Shown here piece by piece: positions 8,070 through 17,235 of a DNA stretch of 50,125 nt. The stretch is from positions 1-50,125 of the forward strand of contig JADBYQ010000045.1 in NCBI GenBank assembly GCA_020402945.1, read 5' to 3'. The position numbers and the translations under genes are program-made. Source of the DNA: Cytophagales bacterium. GTDB taxonomy: Bacteria; Bacteroidota; Bacteroidia; Cytophagales; Cyclobacteriaceae. The first letter of the stretch is position 1. Each line of letters starts with the position of its first letter. Under the pieces are notes generated by a model, which made no database searches, was not told the DNA's origin, and was given only the letters and a program-made list of their open reading frames with translations.

Positions 8070-11000
8070 ATGGCAAGCCTTTCTACCACTAGTATCAACC
8101 GACCCGTTTTAGCGATTGTGATGTCGTTGGCTATTATTCTATTGGGAGTAATTGGCTTTTCATTCCTCGGTGTGCGAGAGTTTCCTAGTGTGGATCCTCC
8201 GGTAGTAACCGTTCAGACCAGCTATATTGGAGCGAATGCAGATGTTATTGAATCTCAAATTACCGAACCACTTGAGGATGCGGTTAACGGTGTACCCGGT
8301 ATTCGAACGCTAACATCAGTGAGCCGTGAGGGCCGAAGTAGCATTACCGTTGAGTTTGAATTAGGTGTGAACATCGAAGCCGCAGCGAATGACGTGCGCG
8401 ATAAAGTGTCGGGTGCTCTTAATCGATTGCCACAAGATGTTGACCCCCCCGTTGTCGAAAAAGCAGACGCAGATTCCAGCCCAATTATTTTTCTTACGGT
8501 GCGAAGCGATAAGCGAAACCTATTGGAAACTTCTCGGATAGCTGAGGTTTTGTTTAAAGAACGAATTCAGACGATTCCAGGGGTTAGCTCTGTGCAGATA
8601 TGGGGTCAACAACGATACTCGATGAGGTTGTGGATGGATCCCATCAAATTGGCCTCCTTAAAGTTAGCCCCGTCAGATGTTCTGCAAGCCTTGAATCGCG
8701 AAAATGTCGAATTGCCATCGGGTCGTGTAGAGGGACAGAATACGGAACTCACTGTTCGCACGATGGGGCGCTTAAACAGTGAAGAGGATTTTAACAACTT
8801 AATTATTAAGGAGCAAGGTGACAATGTCGTTCGGCTAAGTGACATCGGATATGCCAAGTTGGGAGCAGAAAATGAACGGACTATTTTGCGAAGAGATGGC
8901 ATTCCTGGCTGTGCACTTGCCATTGTAGCTCAACCCGGAGCAAACAATATTGACATTGCTGATAGACTCTATAAAAAGCTAGATCAGATCACGCGCGATT
9001 TGCCGCCCGATGTTAGTTACCAAATGAGTTATGACTCCACTAAGTATATCCGGGCATCTATTTTTGAAGTGGGCGAGACCATACTAATTGCTTTCTTCCT
9101 CGTTCTTTCCATCATTTTTATTTTCTTGCGCGACTGGCGGACGACCGTCATACCCATTGCCACTATTCCGATCTCCCTCATAGGATCCTTTTTTGTTATG
9201 TACTTATTGGGGTTCACCATTAATGTCTTGACCTTACTGGGAATTGTACTCGCTATTGGCATCGTGGTAGATGATGCCATTGTAGTGCTGGAAAATATCT
9301 ATGTGAAAGTAGAACAAGGCGAAAACCCTGAAGAAGCCGCGCGAAAGGGATCAACAGAAATTTATTTTGCGGTTATTTCAACTACCGTGTCTGTGGTGGC
9401 TGTTTTTCTTCCCGTGATTTTTTTGCAAGGCTTAACAGGAAGATTGTTCCGTGAGTTTGGATTGGTAGTGGCAAGTGCGGTTGCGATTTCCGCTTTTGTT
9501 TCGCTCACGCTTACGCCAATGATGAGTTCAAAAATTCTAAAACGCAGAGCTGTGCAGCCTTGGTTGTATAGAAAGACAGAGCCATTTTTCATGGGGCTTA
9601 CAAACGCCTATGCATCTGCACTGGACGGTTTTATGAAGCGAAGATGGCTGGGGTTTGTGGTTATTGTGTTGTCCGGGGCGGTCATTTATTTTCTTGGAAA
9701 ATCCACACCGTCCGAGTTGTCTCCACTGGAGGATAGGAGTGAATTTAGATTACAAGCACAAGCACAAGAGGGTGCCACTTTTGAGTACATGGATCGGAAC
9801 GTGAAGGAGCTGACACAGTTTATCAGCGAAGAAGTGCCTGAACGAAGCGGAATGGTAAGTGTTACCGCTCCCGGTTTTGGGAGTGCCGGGGTCAATTCTG
9901 GTTTTGTCAGAGTCATTCTAAAAGATCCAAAGGATAGAAATAGAACGCAACAACAAATTGTAGACGATATCACCGGCAAGGTGAGAAAATACTCAAGTGT
10001 GAGAACCTTTACAACACAGGCTCAAACGATTGGGGATCGCAGAGGTGGATTTCCACTTCAATTCGTAATTCAGGCTGCAGATATTGAGAAGTTGAAAAAA
10101 GTATTACCACAATTTATGTTGAAAGCATCAGCCAGCCCACTTTTTGCTTTTGTTGATCTGGATCTGAAATTCAACAAACCGGAAATCAGCATTACTATTG
10201 ATCGCGACAAAGCCAGAAACCTTGGTGTGAATGTTTTGGATATTTCGCAAACACTTCAACTTGGCTTAAGTGGCTCGCGTTTTGGAAATTTTATTATGGA
10301 CGGAAAGCAATATCAGATCATTGGGCAAGTTGAGCGCGCAAATCGCAATGAACCGTTAGATCTAAAAACACTTTACGTCAAAAACAAGAGAGGTGATTTA
10401 ATACAACTTGATAACCTCGTCACATTTGAAGAGCGAAGCAGTCCACCTCAGTTGTTCCGTTTCAATCGGTATTCTTCCGCAAAAGTGCAAGCTCAATTAG
10501 CAAAAGGCGTAGCGCTGGGCGATGGCATCAAAGAAATGCAAAAAATTGCTGATGAAGTGTTGGATGAGAGTTACACCACCAGCTTGGACGGAGCCTCGCG
10601 AGAGTTTGCGGAAAGTTCTTCCAGTATTTATCTGGCATTCTTGATTGCACTGGCGATCATCTATTTGATTTTGGCAGGTCAATTTGAAAGCTTCAAAGAT
10701 CCATTGGTCATTATGTTCACGGTGCCGCTGGCACTTGCGGGGGCACTCATTTCGTTGTGGTACTTTAACCAAACACTTAATGTTTTTAGTCAGATAGGAA
10801 TTATTATGTTGATTGGCTTGGTAACGAAAAACGGAATTTTGATTGTAGAATTCGCTAACCAGCGGAAGGAGCAAGGCTTGACAGTGCTTGATGCTGTAAA
10901 GGAAGCAGCAGCTTCTCGCTTTCGCCCCATCGTTATGACGAGCCTCTCTACGATTCTGGGCATATTGCCTATTGCCTTGGCTCTGGGAGCGGGTTCAGAA

Positions 11001-11126
11001 AGCCGCGTGTCAATGGGTATTGCCGTAATTGGTGGAATGTTGTTTGCCACCGTACTCACTTTGTTTGTTATACCAGCCATCTATTCGTATTTAAGTAGTA
11101 AGCACGCGCATGTTTCAGTTAAATAA
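8070..11126 (+). CDS. RND multidrug efflux transporter permease (AcrB/HAE1 type)
   Basis: 1018 residues, normal for the family. It has the N-terminal helix and FPSVDPPVVTVQTSYIGA block of AcrB-type pumps, then two repeats of six transmembrane helices and periplasmic porter/docking loops. TM4 carries GIVLAIGIVVDDAIVVLENI, with the paired aspartates of the proton relay, and the second half has IGLVTKNGILIVEFANQ with the relay Lys. Proton-driven export of drugs or other amphiphiles is expected; the substrate is unknown. The 3' end overlaps the TolC gene by 17 bp. Confidence 0.95.
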   Translation: MASLSTTSINRPVLAIVMSLAIILLGVIGFSFLGVREFPSVDPPVVTVQTSYIGANADVIESQITEPLEDAVNGVPGIRTLTSVSREGRSSITVEFELGVNIEAAANDVRDKVSGALNRLPQDVDPPVVEKADADSSPIIFLTVRSDKRNLLETSRIAEVLFKERIQTIPGVSSVQIWGQQRYSMRLWMDPIKLASLKLAPSDVLQALNRENVELPSGRVEGQNTELTVRTMGRLNSEEDFNNLIIKEQGDNVVRLSDIGYAKLGAENERTILRRDGIPGCALAIVAQPGANNIDIADRLYKKLDQITRDLPPDVSYQMSYDSTKYIRASIFEVGETILIAFFLVLSIIFIFLRDWRTTVIPIATIPISLIGSFFVMYLLGFTINVLTLLGIVLAIGIVVDDAIVVLENIYVKVEQGENPEEAARKGSTEIYFAVISTTVSVVAVFLPVIFLQGLTGRLFREFGLVVASAVAISAFVSLTLTPMMSSKILKRRAVQPWLYRKTEPFFMGLTNAYASALDGFMKRRWLGFVVIVLSGAVIYFLGKSTPSELSPLEDRSEFRLQAQAQEGATFEYMDRNVKELTQFISEEVPERSGMVSVTAPGFGSAGVNSGFVRVILKDPKDRNRTQQQIVDDITGKVRKYSSVRTFTTQAQTIGDRRGGFPLQFVIQAADIEKLKKVLPQFMLKASASPLFAFVDLDLKFNKPEISITIDRDKARNLGVNVLDISQTLQLGLSGSRFGNFIMDGKQYQIIGQVERANRNEPLDLKTLYVKNKRGDLIQLDNLVTFEERSSPPQLFRFNRYSSAKVQAQLAKGVALGDGIKEMQKIADEVLDESYTTSLDGASREFAESSSSIYLAFLIALAIIYLILAGQFESFKDPLVIMFTVPLALAGALISLWYFNQTLNVFSQIGIIMLIGLVTKNGILIVEFANQRKEQGLTVLDAVKEAAASRFRPIVMTSLSTILGILPIALALGAGSESRVSMGIAVIGGMLFATVLTLFVIPAIYSYLSSKHAHVSVK

Positions 11127-12636
11127 AATCAAGGCCGCGGTTTGTAGGCTGCAAGCCAAAAGCTTCATGCTACAGGCTTTTAGCCTTCAGAGTCTAATAC
11201 CTCATAGCTCTAGCGTAATGTTGGTCACCTCAGTGCTTACTGCTTGTGGCTTGCAGCTTGTGGCCTTCTCTACCTCAAATGCTCAAGATACTCTCAGCCT
11301 TGCACGAGCGGTACAAATCGGATTGCAAAATAATTTTGGGGTGCAAATTCAAAAGCTAAATGTGGAAGCTGCTTCGCTCAACAACAACTGGGGTCAGGCC
11401 GGGCTGCTTCCTTCTATTAACCTCACAGGATCACAAAACAATAGTGTTGTAGAAAGAAAGCCTGCCAATCCTTTTGCGGTAGCCGGGCGAAATGTTTCAA
11501 ACAATGTACTTGGGCAGCTGGATATTCAATTCACATTGTTTGACGGATTCGCAGTTTCTATTAACAAAAAACGGTTGGAGCAGCTGGAGACATTAAGCAA
11601 AGGCAACGCAACGTTTGTCATGGAGAACACTGTACAAGCAATCATATTGAGTTACTATCAGGCAGGTTTGGAAATGGAACGACTGCAGGTGTTGGTCAAA
11701 AATCGAGAGTACTCAAAAGAGAGGTATGTGTATGTGAAGTTGAAAAAGAGTCTTGGCTCTGCTATTTCGTTTGATGTATTGCAGGAACAAAACAATTACC
11801 TCACTGATTCAGCCAACGTATTGCGACAAGAAATTGTAGTTAAGAATTCAGTCCGCAATTTGAACGTTTTGCTAAATGAAGACATTAATAGGACTTATCA
11901 GTTTACAGATCCCCTGGAATTTGAAGAACAGGTTTATCAATACAATGATCTGAAAGCAAAGATGGTACAGTCCAACACCAATCTCCGTAACCAGTTTATT
12001 AGCCAGGAGTTGTTTCACAATGCGACCCGTAGTGCGCAGGCAAACTTGTCACCAACGTTGTTGTTGAATCTAGGTGGTACGGGTAGTTTAGATCAGTTAA
12101 ATGCCAATTTTCGAACGAATACTGGCAATCAGATAGAAAATACGGTGGGGTTTGTCAATCGCGATACCAATCAACCTGTCTACCTGAGTGTAAACGAAAC
12201 AACATTTGCTCCTCTGACACAAACAGGTAATTCGTATGGAGGCTATGCAAACCTCTCTCTTAGGTTCACACTTTTTAATGGAGGTCAATTGAGGCGAACG
12301 ATCGACAACGCACAAATTCAGGAGAAGATCGCTAAGCTCACCACCGATCAACTTAAGCTTTCGTTGGAGAATAGTTTGTTGGCCACATTTGATTTGTACA
12401 ACCTGAGAAGACAATTGGTATCCATTGCTCAGACAAAGTTGCAAGCAGCAGAGTTGAACCTTGCACTTGCCAATGAACGCTACAAAAATGGGGCGCTTAG
12501 TGCCATTGATCTGCGAATTGTCCAGGAAAATTTTCGATCTTCTGCGCTCGAGAAAGTAGCAGCTATTTTTGACGGGCTTTCAAGCCGAATTGAGTTAGTT
12601 AGACTAACCGGTGGATTGGTGGATAACGTCCGTTGA
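11110..12636 (+). CDS. TolC family outer membrane efflux protein
   Basis: 508 residues from the ATG at 11110, inside the end of the pump gene. The mature part, from about residue 60 (DTLSLARAVQIGLQNNFGVQIQ), shows two TolC-type repeats of long alpha-helical hairpins, including a second LANERYKNGALSAIDLRIVQENF block. The N-terminus is odd: the basic start MFQLNKIK is separated from the hydrophobic core and cleavage region (LQLVAFSTSNAQ) by about 100 bp of repeat-like sequence. A shorter start at 11218 gives a signal-like segment lacking basic residues. It is outer-membrane partner of the two genes upstream and converges on scpA one base after its stop. Confidence 0.9.
   Translation: MFQLNKIKAAVCRLQAKSFMLQAFSLQSLIPHSSSVMLVTSVLTACGLQLVAFSTSNAQDTLSLARAVQIGLQNNFGVQIQKLNVEAASLNNNWGQAGLLPSINLTGSQNNSVVERKPANPFAVAGRNVSNNVLGQLDIQFTLFDGFAVSINKKRLEQLETLSKGNATFVMENTVQAIILSYYQAGLEMERLQVLVKNREYSKERYVYVKLKKSLGSAISFDVLQEQNNYLTDSANVLRQEIVVKNSVRNLNVLLNEDINRTYQFTDPLEFEEQVYQYNDLKAKMVQSNTNLRNQFISQELFHNATRSAQANLSPTLLLNLGGTGSLDQLNANFRTNTGNQIENTVGFVNRDTNQPVYLSVNETTFAPLTQTGNSYGGYANLSLRFTLFNGGQLRRTIDNAQIQEKIAKLTTDQLKLSLENSLLATFDLYNLRRQLVSIAQTKLQAAELNLALANERYKNGALSAIDLRIVQENFRSSALEKVAAIFDGLSSRIELVRLTGGLVDNVR
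11148..11257. repeat. Repeat-like insert in the TolC signal-peptide region
   Basis: GCTGCAAGCC (11148-11157) and its exact reverse complement GGCTTGCAGC (11248-11257) bracket a stretch of related short words (GGCTTT, AGCTTC, GCTTGTGGC). The insert is in frame and lengthens the leader of the TolC protein. Confidence 0.5.
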
Positions 12637-12637
12637 A

Positions 12638-13405
12638 TTACTGGGTGGCTGTCTCTTCGATCTCGTCTTTCTTCATCACCCAAAAATTGTTAAAGCCTTC
12701 TCCTTGCTGTATGGATATCATTCCGTTGGCTAGCATTTCAAGAATAGCCAGAAAGTTAAAGATCAGGGCTATGCGAGTAGGCGCTTTTTCGAACAATTCA
12801 ATAAAAGGAACGCGCGGCTTACTAGTGATTTCGTTCAGTATATACTCCTTCTGGCCTTCAATCGTAAAAGGATATTGAATCACCTGATGAACGGGTCTAT
12901 TTTTCTCTTCTTCCTGTCGTTTTAACACTTTTTCAAAAACCATCAAAAGCTTAAACAGGTCTACGTCTTGTAATTCCGCTTCAACATTCGTGATCTCCGC
13001 CAGCTGCTTTAACTCTTTCATCAAGTTACCTCGCTTCTCCTTCATCAGCTCGGTCTCTTCCATTTTGTGGAACTGCTCCACCACTGATTTGTACTTTTTG
13101 TACTCCATCAGGTGTTTCACCAATTCTTCCCGCGGATCGATTTCATTTCCTTGCTCATCTAATTGCGGGCGAGGAAGTAGCATTTTTGATTTAATACGCA
13201 TCAGCGTAGCGGCTACCAGAATAAACTCGCTGGCCACTTCTATATTCATGGTTTCCAACTGGCGTAAATACTCCAGAAAATCGTTTGTAATCTTTGAAAT
13301 GGGAATGTCGTTGATCTCGAGTTCATCTCGCTCGATAAAGAAAAGAAGCAAGTCAAACGGGCCCTCAAAAAGGGGCAAATGAATTTCAAAAGGCTTTTGT
13401 TCCAT
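12638..13405 (-). CDS. scpA: Segregation and condensation protein A
   Basis: 255 residues. The N-terminus matches the ScpA kleisin start: FEIHLPLFEGPFDLLLFFIERDELEINDIPISKIT, followed by the helical region EFILVAATLMRIKSKMLLPR. The C-terminal winged-helix part ends with the block TRIALIFNFLAILEMLANGMI. ScpA links SMC heads with ScpB in chromosome condensation; neither smc nor scpB is in the window. It converges with TolC with a single base between stop codons, and diverges from dxs across 154 bp. Confidence 0.93.
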   Translation of the reverse strand: MEQKPFEIHLPLFEGPFDLLLFFIERDELEINDIPISKITNDFLEYLRQLETMNIEVASEFILVAATLMRIKSKMLLPRPQLDEQGNEIDPREELVKHLMEYKKYKSVVEQFHKMEETELMKEKRGNLMKELKQLAEITNVEAELQDVDLFKLLMVFEKVLKRQEEEKNRPVHQVIQYPFTIEGQKEYILNEITSKPRVPFIELFEKAPTRIALIFNFLAILEMLANGMISIQQGEGFNNFWVMKKDEIEETATQ

Positions 13406-13418
13406 AAATTTCGGATGG

Positions 13419-13426
13419 CAAAAATA
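13419..13426 (-). promoter_or_regulatory. -7 box for scpA
   Basis: On the minus strand this reads TATTTTTG, matching TAnnTTTG, 13 bases before the scpA ATG. No -33 box was found at normal spacing. The 9-mer CAAATCCGT occurs twice just upstream (starting at 13429 and 13460). Confidence 0.4.
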
Positions 13427-13519
13427 TCCAAATCCGTTGGATAAAACCGTTCTTATCTACAAATCCGTAAATTTGCTGCTGTGAGGCTTAAAATCTTTTA
13501 AAAACAACTTACCTTGAGT

Positions 13520-13551
13520 GTCTGTTTAGAAAGACAGACGTGATAACTTTG
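13520..13551 (+). promoter_or_regulatory. dxs promoter region with palindrome
   Basis: A 20-bp inverted repeat (GTCTGT, 8-base spacer, ACAGAC; 13520-13539) lies directly upstream of an exact -7 box TAACTTTG (13544-13551). The box ends eight bases before the dxs ATG, so the mRNA would have a very short or no leader. The palindrome is placed where it could act as an operator over the -33 region. Confidence 0.5.
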
Positions 13552-13559
13552 ATTTTGCA

Positions 13560-15485
13560 ATGTTGATAACTCCCGGAAAACTGCTTGCTGGTATCAATAG
13601 CCCTGATGACCTGAAAAAATTGGATCAGGCTCAACTGGTTCAACTATGTGATGAACTGAGGCATTATATTATAGACAATGTTTCCGTTTATGGCGGTCAT
13701 TTTGGGGCGAGCTTGGGCGTTGTCGAGCTTACCGTAGCACTTCATTATGTCTATAATACCCCTTATGATCAGTTGGTGTGGGATGTGGGTCATCAAGCGT
13801 ACGGTCACAAAATAGTCACTGGACGAAGAGATAATTTTTACACTAATCGTGTTTACAAGGGGCTTTCTGGGTTCCCTAAAAGAAAGGAAAGCATTTATGA
13901 TACTTTTGGCGTGGGACATTCGTCCACTTCGGTTTCTGCCGCATTGGGCATGGCGGTGGCTTCAAAGTATTTGGGCTTGGATGACAAGCAGCACGTTGCC
14001 ATCATTGGAGATGGCGCGCTTACGGGAGGGATGGCCTTCGAAGGCTTAAATCACGCAGGAGTTTCAGACACCAATTTGTTGATTATCCTCAATGACAATT
14101 GCATGTCGATAGACCCCAACGTGGGCGCCTTGAAGGATTACCTAACGGATATTACCACTTCGAAGACCTACAATAAGCTGAGGGATGATGTGTGGAATCT
14201 CCTTGGTAAGCTTTCGTCTATAGGGAAAAGTGCACAAGACCTTGTTTCAAAAGTGGAAACAGGCATTAAATCGACTTTGCTTAGCCAGAGCAACCTTTTC
14301 GAATCTCTTAATCTTAGGTATTTCGGGCCAGTCGATGGCCACGATGTAGATCATATGGTGTCCGTTCTCAATGATCTAAAACAGATCAAAGGTCCAAAGA
14401 TATTGCATTGCATTACCACCAAGGGAAAAGGCTACGGGCCGGCTGAAAAAGGCAACGCTACGACCTGGCACGCACCTGGTACCTTTGACAAGATTTCTGG
14501 TGAGATCCACAAGAAAGTCTACGACAAGCCCCAACCTCCGAAATACCAGGATGTGTTTGGACATACCTTGGTTGAACTGGCCAGAAACAATGATAAAATT
14601 ATGGGCATCACGCCAGCGATGCCGTCCGGTTCCTCAATGAATATCATGATGAAAGAAATGCCGGAACGTGCTTTTGATGTGGGTATCGCAGAGCAGCATG
14701 CGGTAACTTTTTCAGCTGGATTGGCAACTCAAGGTCTTGTTCCTTTTTGCAACATCTACAGTTCGTTTATGCAACGTGCGTACGACCAAGTAGTGCATGA
14801 TGTGTGCATTCAAAATTTGCCAGTCAACTTTTGCTTAGATAGAGCTGGCTTTGCAGGTGCCGATGGACCTACTCACCATGGTGCCTATGATGTGGCTTAC
14901 TTCAGATGTTTGCCGAACATGATCGTGGCCTCTCCTATGAATGAGGAGGAACTGAGAAATCTGATGTTCACCGCGCAGCTTCCAAGAACCGAACAGGCAT
15001 TTTCTATACGTTACCCAAGAGGCCAGGGTGTAATGCCACAGTGGAAGACCGCCTTTAAAGAAATTGAGATCGGAACCGGAAGGAAAATAAGAGAAGGAAA
15101 CGAACTTGCTGTATTAAGCTTTGGTCACATTGGAAATTATGTGGTAGAGGTTTGTGAAAAGCTTAGCAAACAAGACCTGCAAATTGCGCACTATGATTTA
15201 CGCTTTGCAAAGCCTCTTGACAAAAACTTATTGCATGAAGTCTTTTCTTCTTTTAAGAAAGTACTTACAGTTGAGGATGGTTGTGTAGAGGGGGGTATCG
15301 GAAGTGCTGTGCTGGAGTTTATGGCAGATAACAATTATCAATGTGAAGTAAAGAGGTTAGGCATACCTGATCGGATTGTGGAGCACGGTGAGCAACTGGA
15401 ATTGCATAAGGAATGCGGTTTCGATCCGGAAGGGATCGAGCGTTCTGTTCTATTTATGCTTGAATCTGTTCGTTCGATAGCTTAG
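13560..15485 (+). CDS. dxs: 1-deoxy-D-xylulose-5-phosphate synthase
   Basis: 641 residues, full length. It condenses pyruvate and glyceraldehyde 3-phosphate to DXP, the first step of the MEP isoprenoid pathway (also feeding thiamin and pyridoxal). Visible features are the TPP-binding block GDGALTGGMAFEGLNHAG with downstream NDNCMSIDPNVG, the catalytic-Glu region VGIAEQHAVTFSAGLA near residue 376, and DRAGFAGADGPTHHGAYD. The next gene, an alpha/beta hydrolase, shares one base with the stop (TAGTG), so they are co-transcribed. Confidence 0.97.
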   Translation: MLITPGKLLAGINSPDDLKKLDQAQLVQLCDELRHYIIDNVSVYGGHFGASLGVVELTVALHYVYNTPYDQLVWDVGHQAYGHKIVTGRRDNFYTNRVYKGLSGFPKRKESIYDTFGVGHSSTSVSAALGMAVASKYLGLDDKQHVAIIGDGALTGGMAFEGLNHAGVSDTNLLIILNDNCMSIDPNVGALKDYLTDITTSKTYNKLRDDVWNLLGKLSSIGKSAQDLVSKVETGIKSTLLSQSNLFESLNLRYFGPVDGHDVDHMVSVLNDLKQIKGPKILHCITTKGKGYGPAEKGNATTWHAPGTFDKISGEIHKKVYDKPQPPKYQDVFGHTLVELARNNDKIMGITPAMPSGSSMNIMMKEMPERAFDVGIAEQHAVTFSAGLATQGLVPFCNIYSSFMQRAYDQVVHDVCIQNLPVNFCLDRAGFAGADGPTHHGAYDVAYFRCLPNMIVASPMNEEELRNLMFTAQLPRTEQAFSIRYPRGQGVMPQWKTAFKEIEIGTGRKIREGNELAVLSFGHIGNYVVEVCEKLSKQDLQIAHYDLRFAKPLDKNLLHEVFSSFKKVLTVEDGCVEGGIGSAVLEFMADNNYQCEVKRLGIPDRIVEHGEQLELHKECGFDPEGIERSVLFMLESVRSIA

Positions 15486-16261
15486 TGAATCAACAAATTT
15501 ATTATAAGGATCGAGGAAGTGGTTTCCCCATTGTATTGTTGCATGGGTTTTGCGAGAACCACGAGATCTGGGATGGTTTTGCTGACGAACTCTCTTTGAA
15601 TTTTCGGGTTATCACCCCGGATTTGCCGGGTTTTGGTAAAAGTCAGTTGCCGTCCACCCCGTTTTCTATAGACGACATTGCTGACCAAATGTTGGTTTGG
15701 TTGCAAGAATCCGGTATTCAAAAATCAATTTTGATTGGGCACTCGCTGGGTGGTTATATAACATTAGCTATGGCCAGAAAAAAGGTCGATGCTTTTTCGG
15801 GCATTGGCCTTTTTCACTCTACGGCTTTTGCCGACAGTGATGAAAAGAAGGCAAATCGGGACAAAACGATAGATTTTGTGCAAAAGAATGGAGTTGCTCC
15901 CTTTGCAAGCACCTTTGTGCAAAGCCTTTTTCATAATGTGAAAGACAAAAGCCTAACGAAGGTGAGCAAAATGGCAGCCGCAACTCCTCTTGAAACGGTT
16001 ATTTCGTATACAAAAGCCATGCGGGATCGCGAATCATCGGTAGATTTTCTTCGATCATCGCCCATTTACCTTTTGGTCATTGCGGGTATCCACGATTCTA
16101 TAATTCCGGTAGCTGTGTCGATGGAGTTTGCTAAACTAGCACCAAAATTAGCTTTCCAACCCCTTGAACACTCAGGCCATATGGGGATGTTAGAGGATAA
16201 GCAGCGGGCGCTACATGCTATTAGGAAGTTTGTTAGCAACTGCCTGATTTTAGAGGCCTAG
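15485..16261 (+). CDS. Alpha/beta hydrolase
   Basis: 258 residues, starting at a GTG that overlaps the dxs stop by one base. It has the oxyanion region LLHGFCENHEIWDGF, the nucleophile elbow GHSLGG with Ser87, acid Asp204 in AGIHDSIIP and His232 in EHSGHMGMLE, so the triad is complete. No signal peptide; cytoplasmic. The substrate is unknown; the family includes esterases, BioH-like and MenH-like enzymes. Coupling to dxs does not by itself indicate an isoprenoid role. Confidence 0.88.
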   Translation: MNQQIYYKDRGSGFPIVLLHGFCENHEIWDGFADELSLNFRVITPDLPGFGKSQLPSTPFSIDDIADQMLVWLQESGIQKSILIGHSLGGYITLAMARKKVDAFSGIGLFHSTAFADSDEKKANRDKTIDFVQKNGVAPFASTFVQSLFHNVKDKSLTKVSKMAAATPLETVISYTKAMRDRESSVDFLRSSPIYLLVIAGIHDSIIPVAVSMEFAKLAPKLAFQPLEHSGHMGMLEDKQRALHAIRKFVSNCLILEA

Positions 16262-16286
16262 AAAGCCACAATTTATCGGTTATTTT

Positions 16287-16319
16287 TTTGTTTAAATTTT
16301 AAGCTTTTTTCTATATTTG
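16287..16319 (+). promoter_or_regulatory. Full Bacteroidota promoter (TTTG-N21-TATATTTG)
   Basis: TTTG at 16287-16290 and TATATTTG at 16312-16319 are separated by 21 bp, a good match to both -33 and -7 elements. The downstream gene starts at 16380, giving a leader of roughly 55 bases. Confidence 0.7.
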
Positions 16320-16379
16320 ACTTTGACTGGGAGCTAAAAAACTGGATTTCAATTACAGACTAAGATAAACCTCTAAAAT

Positions 16380-17138
16380 ATGAACGAATACTTGTTAGAA
16401 GAAGACCCTCACAAATATGATTCTTGGAATGCTTTGGCGGCAAATTTGTCCTATGCATTTTGGGCAGTAACAATATTGATTGTACTCGGGTATTTTGTTA
16501 AGCTATCGACAACTGAAGGCAATAAAAACAAGTATGATTTTATTAACAAACATGAGATCAAATACTTGTGGATTGCGTCTATTATTTTGGTTATAGGAGC
16601 TTGTTTTTATTTTAACTCTGGTTTGGTAAAATTCAGCGCTGTACTCTTTTTTGTTCGTATTTTCATGACTATCGCTTTTGGGCTAATTGCAGCGCTCGTT
16701 ATTCAGAATTTGTTGAAATTCTACTATCCTTTTTTTATTGAAAAAAGACTAAAGGTTCTCCGTTATAAGCCGCGGATTTCTCCCAAAACAGGGAAACCTA
16801 TGAAGCTCTTGAGCGAAGAAGAAGAAGACACCTATTTGGATGAAGGCATGCAAGCAGAAGAAAATGTATTTTCGGTTGACTATGATGTATGGAAGGACGA
16901 AGAATCTGGCTATATCCAAATTGAAAAATATGCAGGGCACTTACATGCAATTCAATGTCCAGAATGTAATTACCAAACTTTTAAAGTGGTGAGGGAAGAA
17001 ATTACAAAAACTCCTTCCTTTACTCAGGAAGGTGAAATCATAAAACACTATCTCTGCGGCTATTGCGGCTACAAAGCCAAGAAGACGGTAGTTCTGAGAC
17101 AGCAGTCAAAACCTGTAGAAGCGACCGCCACAGCATAA
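16380..17138 (+). CDS. Membrane protein with C-terminal zinc-ribbon-like motif
   Basis: 252 residues. There are about three transmembrane segments in the first 115 residues (LSYAFWAVTILIVLGYFV, LWIASIILVIGACFYF, and FFVRIFMTIAFGLIAALVI). A basic/acidic cytoplasmic region follows (EEEEDTYLDEG), and near the end two Cys pairs, CPEC (about 192) and CGYC (about 225), could bind zinc. I do not recognise a named family; it looks like a conserved Bacteroidota membrane protein. It has its own promoter and terminator, so it is monocistronic. The tail QSKPVEATATA is low-complexity. Confidence 0.75.
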   Translation: MNEYLLEEDPHKYDSWNALAANLSYAFWAVTILIVLGYFVKLSTTEGNKNKYDFINKHEIKYLWIASIILVIGACFYFNSGLVKFSAVLFFVRIFMTIAFGLIAALVIQNLLKFYYPFFIEKRLKVLRYKPRISPKTGKPMKLLSEEEEDTYLDEGMQAEENVFSVDYDVWKDEESGYIQIEKYAGHLHAIQCPECNYQTFKVVREEITKTPSFTQEGEIIKHYLCGYCGYKAKKTVVLRQQSKPVEATATA

Positions 17139-17191
17139 CCGCCACTACTGCATAATTGAAGTATCACAAGGGTATTTTTACTCTGGAAACA

Positions 17192-17226
17192 AATAAAGCC
17201 TCGATTCTTGGGGCTTTATTATTTCT
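17192..17226. terminator. Intrinsic terminator, 9-bp stem
   Basis: AATAAAGCC (17192-17200) pairs perfectly with GGCTTTATT (17212-17220), followed by ATTTCT. It lies between convergent genes (ends 17138 and 17236) and is symmetric enough to work in both directions. Confidence 0.75.
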
Positions 17227-17235
17227 AACCTTATG

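Noticed and set aside
8070-11126. RND efflux trio as a novel system
   Set aside because: Adaptor, pump and TolC are intact and of standard length and order; a common arrangement.
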